Assembly: GCA_964242305.1 (NCBI GenBank)
Contig: CAXTBB010000001.1
Location: 124,001-188,000, forward strand
Direction: 5' to 3'
Length of the DNA: 64,000 nucleotides
Source of the DNA: DATLGB01 sp964242305
GTDB lineage: Bacteria > Actinomycetota > Thermoleophilia > Solirubrobacterales > Solirubrobacteraceae
Position numbers and translations under genes: made by a program. The notes under the pieces are model-generated. The model saw nothing but the letters and a program-made list of their open reading frames with translations. It made no database searches and had not been told where the DNA came from. Below, one piece after another: positions 45,427 through 53,684 of the stretch; position 1 is the stretch's first letter; the number at the start of each line of letters is the position of its first letter.

Positions 45427-45460
45427 GCCGACCCGCGCAGTGGCGCGCGAGGATGGCGCC

Positions 45461-45985
45461 ATGGCCAAGCACCTCGGCACCGCCGCCAACCGGCTCCTTG
45501 CGATCGCCCTGACCGGCGCGGCGATCCTCGCCCTCGCGGGACCCGCCTTCGCGGTTCACCACAAGCGGATCTCCGGCCAGCACACGCCGCAGGGGACGGT
45601 CCGTGACTTCCTCACCGCCGCGGTGATCAACCACGACCAGTTCACGGCAGGCCAGGACCTGACTCCCGCTGCCGAGCGAAGCGTGACCCAGTCCGCGTCG
45701 CACCCTGACAACGACGTGTTCTTCGGCAGCTCGCACCTCACGCTCGGCGGGCTCGCGGTGCTGTCCACCACGCAGCTCCACGAGCTGACCTACACCGTCA
45801 CGCGCGCCGGTGCCGACCGCATCGTGCGGGTGTCCCACGGTGGCCAGAGCATCACGTTCCGGCTCCAGCCGTCGGCGCCGAACACCACCCCGGGCGTGAA
45901 CGGGCCGAGGAGCCCGTGGCGGGTGGCCTCCGGCGTGACCAGCCTCGATCGGGCCCAGCCGAGCACCGGCTCCCCCAAGGAGTGA
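45461..45985 (+). CDS. Secreted protein of unknown function
   Basis: Protein of 174 residues. Signal peptide ANRLLAIALTGAAILALAGPAFAVHH. The mature part resembles a small NTF2- or SnoaL-like fold (GTVRDFLTAAVINHDQFTAGQDLTPAAERSVTQ), but this is a guess. ATG 45461 follows GAGGATGG. It is followed two bases later by a PRC-barrel gene, so both are probably co-transcribed. Confidence 0.65.
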   Translation: MAKHLGTAANRLLAIALTGAAILALAGPAFAVHHKRISGQHTPQGTVRDFLTAAVINHDQFTAGQDLTPAAERSVTQSASHPDNDVFFGSSHLTLGGLAVLSTTQLHELTYTVTRAGADRIVRVSHGGQSITFRLQPSAPNTTPGVNGPRSPWRVASGVTSLDRAQPSTGSPKE

Positions 45986-45987
45986 CC

Positions 45988-47370
45988 ATGCGATCCACCA
46001 ATCCGATCACCGAGACGCGACGCAGGCTCGAGCTCGGCGTGCCCGTGACCTGCAGCGACGGCGAGGTCGGCCGCGTCGCCGACATCGTCATCGACCCGAC
46101 CTGCGCGCCGGTCACGCACCTCGTCGTCGACGACGGCAAGGAGCACGCCGGCGCCCGCCTCGTCCCGCTCGCGCTGGTCAGCCGGCCGGCGGACGCCGGC
46201 GACGTGCGGCTCGCGTGCGACACCGCGCACGTCAAGGGGCTGCCCTCCGTCCAGGAGTTCGCCTACCTGGGACTGGGCGAGCTCCGCGCCGAGGACCCCG
46301 GCTGGGACGTCGGCGTCGAGACCGCCGTCGTCGAGCCGAACCTGGGCTCCGGCTACAACCCCATGCTCCGGCCCGTCGTCGATCCGCACGTGAGCCTCAT
46401 CTACGACCGCGTCCCCGAGGGCGAGGTCGAGCTCCGCCGCCGCAGCCGCGTCGCCTCCGCCGACGCCCACGATCTCGGCCGCGTCGAAGGGCTCGTCGTC
46501 GACGGCGACGGGCGCATCACCCAGCTGCTGCTCGTGCGTGGCCATCTCTGGCGGACGCGCGAGGTCATGATCCCGGCCGGCGCGGTGAGCGCGATCCGCA
46601 CCGACGCCGTCACGGTCGCGCTCACCAAGGCCCAGGTGGACGACCTGGTCGCGGTCCCGGTCCACCGTCGCCGCCACGCGTTGTTCATCCGACCAGTCGT
46701 CCGATCGCCCGATCGCCGGCCGCGCCGGATCCAGCGACCATCCACCCATGAACCAGCTCTCCCCCACGACATTCGAACTCAGCGCTCGCGTCATCTGCAC
46801 CGACGGCCCCTGCGGCCACCTCGTCGCCTTCGTCGTCGATCCCGATCCCCACACGCTCACCCACCTCGCCGTCCTGCCGGCCCACCACCGCGCCCGGCCC
46901 CGGCTCGTCGCGCGCGCCTGGGCGTCCACGGACACCACCGGCGCCATCCGACTCGATTGCGACATCGCGCGCTGGCAGTCCTTCGACGAGCTCAAGGAGA
47001 CGGAGCTCGTCCGCGGCGGCGGCGCTCCGGAGCGCTACGCGCTCTCCCCGACCGCCGCGCAGGGCGCCGTCCCAACGCCAATGCCCCGCGCCGAGCGCGT
47101 CACGCGACTGATGGTCCACGACCGCCTCCCCGAGGGCGAGGTGCTCCTCGACCACCACACCCGGGTCGACGTGGACGGCAGGGGCCGGCGCCGGCTGCGC
47201 GGCCTCGTCATCGACCCGCACACCGGGCACATCTTCGAGGCGCTCGCCGGCGGCTACCCGGCGCTCCACAACTTCGCCGACCCCGTCGACGTGGACGACG
47301 CAGCCCGCATCGACAGCGCCGGGGTCCACGTCGTGACCGGGTCCTGAACCGCGCGCTCGTGCCGTCGTAG
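45988..47370 (+). CDS. PRC-barrel protein with abnormal C-terminal extension
   Basis: The first 230 or so residues hold two PRC-barrel domains (LELGVPVTCSDGEVGRVADIVIDP and RVEGLVVDGDGRITQLLLVRGHLWRTREVMIP). After VAVPVHRRRHAL the frame has no stop and runs for another 220 residues as an Arg/Pro-rich shadow of the next PRC-barrel gene, which is in another frame. The natural end was probably near 46680-46750; in the third frame a TGA overlaps the next ATG at 46748. A lost stop by frameshift is likely. PRC-barrel proteins act in RNA processing or bind other proteins. Confidence 0.65.
   Translation: MRSTNPITETRRRLELGVPVTCSDGEVGRVADIVIDPTCAPVTHLVVDDGKEHAGARLVPLALVSRPADAGDVRLACDTAHVKGLPSVQEFAYLGLGELRAEDPGWDVGVETAVVEPNLGSGYNPMLRPVVDPHVSLIYDRVPEGEVELRRRSRVASADAHDLGRVEGLVVDGDGRITQLLLVRGHLWRTREVMIPAGAVSAIRTDAVTVALTKAQVDDLVAVPVHRRRHALFIRPVVRSPDRRPRRIQRPSTHEPALPHDIRTQRSRHLHRRPLRPPRRLRRRSRSPHAHPPRRPAGPPPRPAPARRARLGVHGHHRRHPTRLRHRALAVLRRAQGDGARPRRRRSGALRALPDRRAGRRPNANAPRRARHATDGPRPPPRGRGAPRPPHPGRRGRQGPAPAARPRHRPAHRAHLRGARRRLPGAPQLRRPRRRGRRSPHRQRRGPRRDRVLNRALVPS
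46748..47347 (+). CDS. PRC-barrel-like protein
   Basis: Protein of 199 residues. It has two barrel-like units: LSARVICTDGPCGHLVAFVVDPDPHTLTHLAVLP and RLMVHDRLPEGEVLLDHHTRVDVDGRGRRRLRGLVIDPHTGHIFEALA. It is a paralogue of the preceding gene (shared DRxPEGEVxLxxxxRV). Codon use shows this frame is the real one, although the upstream frame remains open across it. Confidence 0.8.
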   Translation: MNQLSPTTFELSARVICTDGPCGHLVAFVVDPDPHTLTHLAVLPAHHRARPRLVARAWASTDTTGAIRLDCDIARWQSFDELKETELVRGGGAPERYALSPTAAQGAVPTPMPRAERVTRLMVHDRLPEGEVLLDHHTRVDVDGRGRRRLRGLVIDPHTGHIFEALAGGYPALHNFADPVDVDDAARIDSAGVHVVTGS

Positions 47371-47374
47371 AGGC

Positions 47375-47935
47375 ATGGAACGTTCTGCGAAGCCGCTCCC
47401 CCACGACGAAGCGCTGCTGCGCATCATCGAGATGCTCAGAGCTCACGGCCTACGGGTGTTCGAAGCCTCCTACTACGACGCTGACGAGGACGAACTGGTG
47501 GTGATCTGGGACCACGGCCTGGCCGTCCACTTCGACTTACGGGGCGGAGTCATCGAGCCCCTCGACGAGGCCGACCGAGAAGCGATCCGGGGCGAGAGTC
47601 TCGGCTGCGAGTGCCCTCCGATGGACGTGGTGGTGGCCGGTTCGCCGACCGACCCTCGCGATGAGCAGCCTGTGCCCGGCGTGCGGGTCCACCACGTCCC
47701 CGAGCTGCATCCGGACGACGTGACCGTGTTCGAGGGTCTCACGGTGACGACGCCGAGCCGGACGCTGATCGACCTCGCCGAGGTGATGAATCGGGACGAG
47801 TTGCGCGACACGTTCCGGCGCGCCCACGATCGCGGGCTGCTCGATCCCGGAGCGCTGCAGGCGTCGCGGGCTCGTGTCGAGTGGCGGCCATCGCTGGCGA
47901 TGCTCGACGAGGTGATCGCGGAGTTCTGCGGCTGA
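47375..47935 (+). CDS. AbiEi antitoxin-like protein
   Basis: Protein of 186 residues. The C-terminal half matches the AbiEi/DUF559-neighbour pattern: VRVHHVPELHPDDVTVFEGLTVTTPSRTLIDLAEVMNRDELRDTFRRAHDRGLLDPGAL. The N-terminal half is unusual, with YYDADEDELVVIWDHGLAVHFDLRGGVIEPL and a CECPP motif. AbiEi proteins are antitoxins of type IV systems with the AbiEii nucleotidyltransferase, but no such toxin is adjacent. It may be an orphan or have another role. Confidence 0.6.
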   Translation: MERSAKPLPHDEALLRIIEMLRAHGLRVFEASYYDADEDELVVIWDHGLAVHFDLRGGVIEPLDEADREAIRGESLGCECPPMDVVVAGSPTDPRDEQPVPGVRVHHVPELHPDDVTVFEGLTVTTPSRTLIDLAEVMNRDELRDTFRRAHDRGLLDPGALQASRARVEWRPSLAMLDEVIAEFCG

Positions 47936-48025
47936 CCCTCAGCGCAGGAGCCCGGGATCGAAGTCACCGAGCAAGCGACGCGCGACACGAGCGGAGCGGC
48001 CGGGAGGACGCTTCGATTGAGGTTC

Positions 48026-49093
48026 CTAGCTACCCGGTTGGCAGATGCCTCCCGGGGATTGGGGGTCGCCGATGTCCTTCGTCCAGATGTTCGCGGTTCC
48101 GGCGGTCCCGCCGCCGGTGCTGAAATCCAAGCAGTCATACTCGGCGTTGCCTGTCGCGTGATTAGACGCGAAGAGATTGTGGTAGCCGAGAGCCTTGATT
48201 CCGTACGTGCCGTCATCGACGGAGTTGTGCGTCACTCTGGCCGACGCGGAGTCGAGCAGGAGTCCGACGTAGTTGTCGGTCAGGTGGTTGTTCTCGACCA
48301 CCATTCCTGGCGCAGAATCGGCAAACTCCAAACCGTACTCAGTGTTCTGCACCACGTTGTCCGTGATCCGGGCTGCCGCCCTGAAGACGTCTATGCCGAT
48401 GCTGAAGATCGACGGAGATGGGCCACTGATGACGTTGTTCGTTACCGTCGCGCGCGAGTTCGGCACGCTGACGGAGATCCCGATTTCACCGTTGTTCAGG
48501 ATGGTGTTGCCGTCTGCCAGGCCTCCGCCCGGTGACCTGGACGCGTAATCTCCGAACTGGATCGCTTCGGGCTCGAGGCAGCCATCATCGGCATACGAAT
48601 GCAGGTCGAGAAATCGGTTCGAGCGAACGCTCGCGGAACCGCTCTCGTCCACCCGGATCCCCCCCGGTTCCTCTATGGGCGTGTCACCATTGTCGTTTAC
48701 GTCACACGGCAGCGGCCCTTGGAGGGTGAACCGCGACACTTCCACTCGACGCGCTTGCGCTACGTGAACCAATGCGTTGGTACGCGTGAAGACACCGGGA
48801 GGTCGGAGTCGCGCCGCGTACGTCGTGTCGGCCTTGAGCCTGAGGCCGTTCAGCAGATCGCCCTTCGCATTGCGGGCGATCGTCACCTGCCCGGTATAGG
48901 TGCCGCCGCAGACCAGCACCGTGTCGTCTGGATTCGAGGCGTCTACGGCGGCTTGGATCGTCGAGTAGGTCAGCGCCGACCTCTGACAGGGTGTCGCAGT
49001 CTGACTCACGACACGCGTCGCTGCCGACGCGCTGCCGGTGGAGAGGACCATCAACATCCCACTGATGGACAGAAGCCTTCCGAACCTTGACAC
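48026..49093 (-). CDS. Secreted right-handed beta-helix protein
   Basis: Protein of 355 residues. GTG 49093 follows GGAGG by seven bases and begins a signal peptide (FGRLLSISGMLMVLSTGSASAA). ALTYSTIQAAVDASNPDDTVLVCGGTY is the usual first turn. Then come parallel beta-helix (NosD/PbH1-like) turns such as NGDTPIEEPGGIRVDES, NTILNNGEIGISVSVPNS, ITDNVVQNTEYGLEF and VVENNHLTDNYVGLLL. Such proteins bind or cut polysaccharides; no catalytic site is evident. Lower GC than neighbours. Confidence 0.85.
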   Translation of the reverse strand: MSRFGRLLSISGMLMVLSTGSASAATRVVSQTATPCQRSALTYSTIQAAVDASNPDDTVLVCGGTYTGQVTIARNAKGDLLNGLRLKADTTYAARLRPPGVFTRTNALVHVAQARRVEVSRFTLQGPLPCDVNDNGDTPIEEPGGIRVDESGSASVRSNRFLDLHSYADDGCLEPEAIQFGDYASRSPGGGLADGNTILNNGEIGISVSVPNSRATVTNNVISGPSPSIFSIGIDVFRAAARITDNVVQNTEYGLEFADSAPGMVVENNHLTDNYVGLLLDSASARVTHNSVDDGTYGIKALGYHNLFASNHATGNAEYDCLDFSTGGGTAGTANIWTKDIGDPQSPGGICQPGS

Positions 49094-49176
49094 GTGCAGT
49101 CCTCCTTCGGGCCGGGTGGTGATAGGCCCGCGCCGTTGCACCGAATAGGTGCAGAATCCTAAGCCAAACACGAGCG

Positions 49177-50151
49177 TCAGCGCAGGAGCCGGGGGTCGAG
49201 GTCGTCGAGCAGACCGACCGTGCGGGGCGGCACCCCGTCCTCGACCAGGACGGCGCCGCCGGGCCAGTACGCGTGCGGCGGGTGCGCGCCGGCGAGCAGC
49301 AGCGGCTCGTAGACCCAGCTGCCCGAGTTGAGGAAGTCCCGGCCGCCGATCGACCACGCGCCGCCGCGGTGCAGATGACCGAAGATGACGTGGTCGGCCG
49401 GCACGCGCAGGCGCTCGGTGACGGTCACGAACGCCGGCAGGCCCGCGAAGCGGAACTGGAAGCCGAGCGCGCCCGCGCTCAGCGGAGCGAGCGTGCCGCG
49501 GGTCAGGCGGGCCGCCGCCGGCACCGTCAGGGCGGCCGTCCAGTGGGCGGCCTGGACGGCGAAGTCGAGCGTCTCGCCGACGACGGGCGGGAGATCCAGG
49601 TCGGCGAGCGCGCTCAGGGCGACGCCGGGCGCCCCCTCGTAGGCGAGCGCGCCGGCGCCCGCCTCCGGGCCGGACCCGAGCAGGAAGACGTGCCGGTCCA
49701 GGTAGTGGCCGTGCGTCGCCCAGACGCGGTCGCCCAGCCACACGCCCGGGTAGCGGACCTCGACGCGCGCGGGCGCGAGCCAGCCGGCCACCTCGCGCAA
49801 CCGCGCCGAGGAGCGCAGCGGCACGCGCGACGCGAGCCCGATCCCGCGCCCGGCGGCCTGACGCTCCCGCACCCACGGCCGCACCAGGGCGTGGTCGTGG
49901 TTGCCGGGCACGAAGACGATCTCCCGGTCGCGGCCGAGCGCCGTCCCCAGGGCCTCGAGGACCGGCCGCGCCGCCGCCATCGCCTTCGCGCCGCGCGCCT
50001 CCAGCAGCTCCACCGTGTCGCCCAGCAGGACCAGGCGGTCGACGTCGCGCAGGGCGTCGACCAGGACGGAGAGGACGGCCGGCCGGCGTAGCGTGTCGCG
50101 ACCGAGCCGGGACCCGAGGTGCAGGTCGGAGATGACGAGGGTCCGGGTCAC
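49177..50151 (-). CDS. Calcineurin-like metallophosphoesterase
   Basis: Protein of 324 residues, GTG start. Metal-binding motifs: ISDLHLGSR, LVLLGDTVELLE, VPGNHDHALV, ATHGHYLD and FGHLHRGG, in the order of the UDP-2,3-diacylglucosamine hydrolase/YfcE-type phosphoesterases. The substrate is unknown. Its start overlaps the stop of the broken DUF2461-like gene. Confidence 0.92.
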   Translation of the reverse strand: MTRTLVISDLHLGSRLGRDTLRRPAVLSVLVDALRDVDRLVLLGDTVELLEARGAKAMAAARPVLEALGTALGRDREIVFVPGNHDHALVRPWVRERQAAGRGIGLASRVPLRSSARLREVAGWLAPARVEVRYPGVWLGDRVWATHGHYLDRHVFLLGSGPEAGAGALAYEGAPGVALSALADLDLPPVVGETLDFAVQAAHWTAALTVPAAARLTRGTLAPLSAGALGFQFRFAGLPAFVTVTERLRVPADHVIFGHLHRGGAWSIGGRDFLNSGSWVYEPLLLAGAHPPHAYWPGGAVLVEDGVPPRTVGLLDDLDPRLLR

Positions 50152-50351
50152 CCGGACTGGGACTCGACCCCGAGCGCGCCCGAGAGCCGGCTCATGTGAG
50201 GTAGAGGCCGGAGGGTGTCGGCGTCGGCCGCCACGGCGTGACGGAAGGAGATTCCGACGTGCGTCTTGTCGCGCGAGAACCGCGTGGCCGCCAGCTCACG
50301 CAGGAAGGCGAACAGCTCGGCGTCGAAGGAGGGCGCGTCGGCGGTGGACAC
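50148..50351 (-). pseudogene. DUF2461-like gene with internal deletion
   Basis: 67 codons read FDAELFAFLRELAATRFSRDKTHVGISFRHAV and a degraded tail. DUF2461 proteins have FLRELAANNDREWF early and RDTRFSKDKTPYKTHxGIxFRH near residue 90; here the two blocks are joined directly, so about 60 residues and the C-terminal half are missing. Ending with GTGA overlap into the phosphoesterase gene. Probably non-functional. Confidence 0.55.
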
Positions 50352-50396
50352 GATGATCGCGGGTCGGGCGTCCGGATGCGCGATACGTCCTCGCGC

Positions 50397-51220
50397 GTGC
50401 CTCCATCACCGCTGCGCCGCACCCTCCTCGCCGTCACCGCCACCGCCCTGCTCGCCCCCGTACGAAGGCGAAGAACGTCCTCGTCCTCAACCCCGGCACG
50501 TCGGCGAGCGCGGCCTCCTTCGCGCCGCTGGCCAAGAGCATCGTCGCCCGGTCCCCGAAGTGGCAGGTGTGGGCGGTCGAGCGGCGCGAGAACCTGCTCG
50601 AGGACCAGTCCGTCCTCAATGAAGGCAAGGCCGGCCAGGCCACGATCGAGCAGGTCTTCGACTCCTACATCGGCTGGCTGAAGGACAGCTCCATCACCGC
50701 GCACGTGCGCCTGATCCCCGACACGGAGGTCGGCTCGCCAAGCAGTGGGGCATGGATCACCACCGCCTATGCGACCTGGGACTTCAACGGCAAAGCGGGT
50801 GCGAAGGGGCTCTCCGGTCTCGTCTTCATCGACGGCGCCAGCGGCGTCGACCCGATCACGCCGGCGGCGGCGAAGGGCCGGCTGGACGAGCTGGCGGCCG
50901 GGTCCCCGTGGCTGACCTTCGGCGGCATCGCCGCCCCCTTCACCGGGCTGGTCAACTCGAACGGCTCGCTGGCCGTCGAGCTGGCGCCGAACGCGCCCTC
51001 GGACGGCCAGGCCTCCGGGCTGCTCCCCGCCAACCTCGTCCCGCGCGTGCTCGACGCCACCCGCGCGCTGGCCAGGCAGTCCGGCATCCCGGCCGATCAC
51101 CTCACGCTGGTCGACCGCCACACGACCTACGCCCACAACGACCCGAACACCGCCAGCCCGAAGAAGAACGCCTTCCTCAGGCGGCTGACGCCCTTCCAGC
51201 GCTCAGTGGCCTCCGCCTAA
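50397..51220 (+). pseudogene. Secreted alpha/beta hydrolase, broken
   Basis: GTG 50397 starts a signal peptide (LRRTLLAVTATALLAP). A frame change near 50455 is then needed to reach KNVLVLNPGTSASAASFAPLAKSIV and WQVWAVERRENLLEDQSVLNEGK. After LIPDTEV the sequence jumps to WITTAYATWDFNGKAGAKGLSGLVFIDGA; the segment with the nucleophile elbow (GHSLGG type) is missing. From 50567 the frame is open to 51220 (217 aa), but without the catalytic Ser it cannot be an active hydrolase. Confidence 0.65.
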
Positions 51221-51287
51221 GGGAGGACACCGGATCATCACGACGGCCGATTGACGGCGGGCGCCGGCGGCCCACAGGCTGCCATCC

Positions 51288-52784
51288 ATGACCTCTCGCA
51301 TCCTCGCTTCCCTGGCGGTTGCCTCGGCCGCCGCCGCCTTCGCGCCCGCCGCGCACGCCGCGACGATCACCTACGACGGCACCACGCTCGTGTACTCCGA
51401 CGAGGGAGGCGAGGCCAACCGGGTCATCGCCTCGGAGGGCATCACCAGCGGCTACGTCCGCTTCGACGAGAACGGCAGCGCCACCGTCAGCTCCACCGAC
51501 AGCCGCTGCCAGGTGACCAGCGGCAGCCTGGAGTGCCAGATCCCCTCCGCGCTGCGCGCCGACCTCGGCGGCGGCGACGACTCCTACTCGCTCGGCTTCG
51601 GCTTCCCGCAGTCGATGCCGGTGTCGATCGCGGGCGGCGACGGCGACGACACCCTGCAGGACGACTACGCCGCCAATGTCGGCCGCTCCTTCGACGGCGG
51701 CGCCGGCAAGGACACCGTCAAGGGCTTCAAGGGCGACGACGTCCTGATCGGCGGGCCCGGCGACGACACGCTCGAGGGTGGAGCCGGCAAGGACGAGGTC
51801 CGCGGCGGCGACGGCAACGACGTCCTCGAGGGCGACAAGTACCAGTCCGCGGCCGCCGACGTCATCGACGGCGGCCCCGGCTTCGACGTCATGGAGGAGT
51901 ACTCCATCCCCGACCAGGACGTCAACCCGCCCGCCTCCGTCACCCAGGACGGCGTCGCCAACGACGGGCGCCCCGGCGAGAACGACAACGTCACGGGCGT
52001 CGAGAAGATCACGTCGCACGTCAACGGCGTCTACAACGGCACCGAGGGCAACGACGAGATCTGGATCTGGTCCAACATCACCAGCGGCCCCTCGACCATC
52101 AACGGCCTCGGCGGCAACGACAAGCTGACCGGCGAGGAGGACTCGGAGACCATCGACGGCGGTGCCGGCGACGACACGATCCAGGGCGGCTACGGCAACG
52201 ACACCATCACGGGCGGCCCCGGCAAGGACAGGATCAACTCCGACGGCGGCTCCTACTGCGGCGGCTACGAGTGCAACGTCCCGTTCGGCGACGACACGGT
52301 CGACGCCCGCGACGGCGAGGTCGACCAGGTCGAGTGCGGCATCGGCAACGACACGGTCAAGGCCGACCCCATCGACCAGGTCGCGCCGAGCTGCGAGACC
52401 GTCGACGTCGCCACGCCGGGCCCGGGCGGGGGTGCCGGTCCCGGCGCGGGTCCGGGCACGACCCCGGCGACGGCGTCCGAGCTCGGTTTCGCGATGGTCG
52501 GCAAGGCCAAGCTCGCCACCCTGCGCAAGCGCGGTGCGAGCTTCCGCGTCACCTGCGCGGGCGCCTGCAAGGTCAGCGGCACGCTGCTCAAGGGCAGGAA
52601 GAAGGTCGCCAAGGGCACGACGACGCGGATCGCCGCCGGCCAGGCCACCGTCAAGGTGAAGCCGACCGCCGCCGGCCGCAAGGCGCTGCGCAGGCTCAAG
52701 AAGGCCAAGCTCACCCTCAAGGTCTCGGTCACGGGCCCGACCGGCCCCGCGCAGATCCTGAGCCGGACGGTCACCTTCCGCTAG
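51288..52784 (+). CDS. Secreted RTX-like calcium-binding protein
   Basis: Protein of 498 residues. Signal peptide ILASLAVASAAAAFAPAAHAA. Nonapeptide repeats of GGxGxDxxx type: GGGDDSYSLG, AGGDGDDTLQDD, IGGPGDDTLEGGAGKDEVRGGDGNDVLEG and later IDGGAGDDTIQGGYGNDTITGGPGKDRI. They should bind calcium in a parallel beta-roll. A Gly/Pro linker and a basic C-terminal beta-sandwich domain (FRVTCAGACKVSGTLLKGRKKV) follow. No protease or lipase domain. Probably a surface or matrix protein. Confidence 0.88.
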   Translation: MTSRILASLAVASAAAAFAPAAHAATITYDGTTLVYSDEGGEANRVIASEGITSGYVRFDENGSATVSSTDSRCQVTSGSLECQIPSALRADLGGGDDSYSLGFGFPQSMPVSIAGGDGDDTLQDDYAANVGRSFDGGAGKDTVKGFKGDDVLIGGPGDDTLEGGAGKDEVRGGDGNDVLEGDKYQSAAADVIDGGPGFDVMEEYSIPDQDVNPPASVTQDGVANDGRPGENDNVTGVEKITSHVNGVYNGTEGNDEIWIWSNITSGPSTINGLGGNDKLTGEEDSETIDGGAGDDTIQGGYGNDTITGGPGKDRINSDGGSYCGGYECNVPFGDDTVDARDGEVDQVECGIGNDTVKADPIDQVAPSCETVDVATPGPGGGAGPGAGPGTTPATASELGFAMVGKAKLATLRKRGASFRVTCAGACKVSGTLLKGRKKVAKGTTTRIAAGQATVKVKPTAAGRKALRRLKKAKLTLKVSVTGPTGPAQILSRTVTFR

Positions 52785-53665
52785 ACGAGGAACGCCCGCA
52801 GCGCGTCCAGGACCGCTGCGGGCTCGTCCTCGACGAGGAAGTGCGACGCGCCCGCGACGGGGCCGCCCGTCACCTGCGGCGCGAACGCGCGCCACGGCTC
52901 GAGCGGGTCGTCGTAGAAGAACGGCAGCGCGCCGGCGCCGCCCCACAGGCTCAGCACCGGGCAGTCGATGGTCCCGCCGGCGTCGTCGAGCTCGCGGTCG
53001 ACGGTCGCCCCGGCGCGGTAGTCCTCGCACATGGCGGCGACGGAGCCAGGGTCGCGCAGCGACGCGCGGTAGACGGCCACGACGTCGTCGGGATAGCGCG
53101 GGTCGCCGGCCTTGATCCCCATCCGCTCGATCGCCGGCCAGAACACGTCGGGCGCGCCGAGGATCATCCGCTCGGGCAGCGGTGCGGCCTGGGCGAGGAA
53201 GCCCCAGTGCCAGTAGCCGAGGGCGAAGCGCGCGTCGGCGCGCGCCCACACCGCGCCGGTCGGGACGATGTCGAGGACGGCCAGGCGCCGCACCACCGCG
53301 GGATGGTCGAGCGCCATCCGGTAGGCGACGCGGCCGCCCCGGTCGTGCCCGACGACCGCGTAGGCGTCGTGGCCGAGCGCGGCCATCGCAGCGACGAGAT
53401 CCGCGGCCAGCGCGCGCTTGCCGTAGGCGCCCGCCTCGGGCCGGAACGACGCGCCGTAGCCGGGCAGGTCGGCGACGACCACGCTGAACTCGTCGGCCAG
53501 CCGCGCGGCGACCGGCCACCACATCACCCCCGTCTGCGGGAAGCCGTGCAGGAGCAGCAGCGGCGGCCCGGCCCCGCCCGTGCGCACCCGCACGTCCCCA
53601 CGCGGGGTCGCAACGGACCGCGCAGCGAAGCCGGGGAAGCGCGTTTCAGGACTGGCCTGCGGCAT
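52781..53665 (-). CDS. Alpha/beta hydrolase (haloacetate dehalogenase/epoxide hydrolase-like)
   Basis: Protein of about 294 residues from ATG 53665; ATG 53686 is possible but would overlap the divergent nadE start. Motifs: LLLLHGFPQTGVMWW (oxyanion HGFPQ), VVADLPGYGAS, VVGHDRGGRVAYRMALDHP with nucleophile Asp, a cap domain with FALGYWHWGFLAQ, and a final GGPVAGASHFLVEDEP with His. The Asp nucleophile in GHDRGG fits dehalogenases or epoxide hydrolases. Its stop overlaps the RTX-like gene stop. Confidence 0.88.
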   Translation of the reverse strand: MPQASPETRFPGFAARSVATPRGDVRVRTGGAGPPLLLLHGFPQTGVMWWPVAARLADEFSVVVADLPGYGASFRPEAGAYGKRALAADLVAAMAALGHDAYAVVGHDRGGRVAYRMALDHPAVVRRLAVLDIVPTGAVWARADARFALGYWHWGFLAQAAPLPERMILGAPDVFWPAIERMGIKAGDPRYPDDVVAVYRASLRDPGSVAAMCEDYRAGATVDRELDDAGGTIDCPVLSLWGGAGALPFFYDDPLEPWRAFAPQVTGGPVAGASHFLVEDEPAAVLDALRAFLV

Positions 53666-53684
53666 AGCCTCGGGTAAGACTGCC

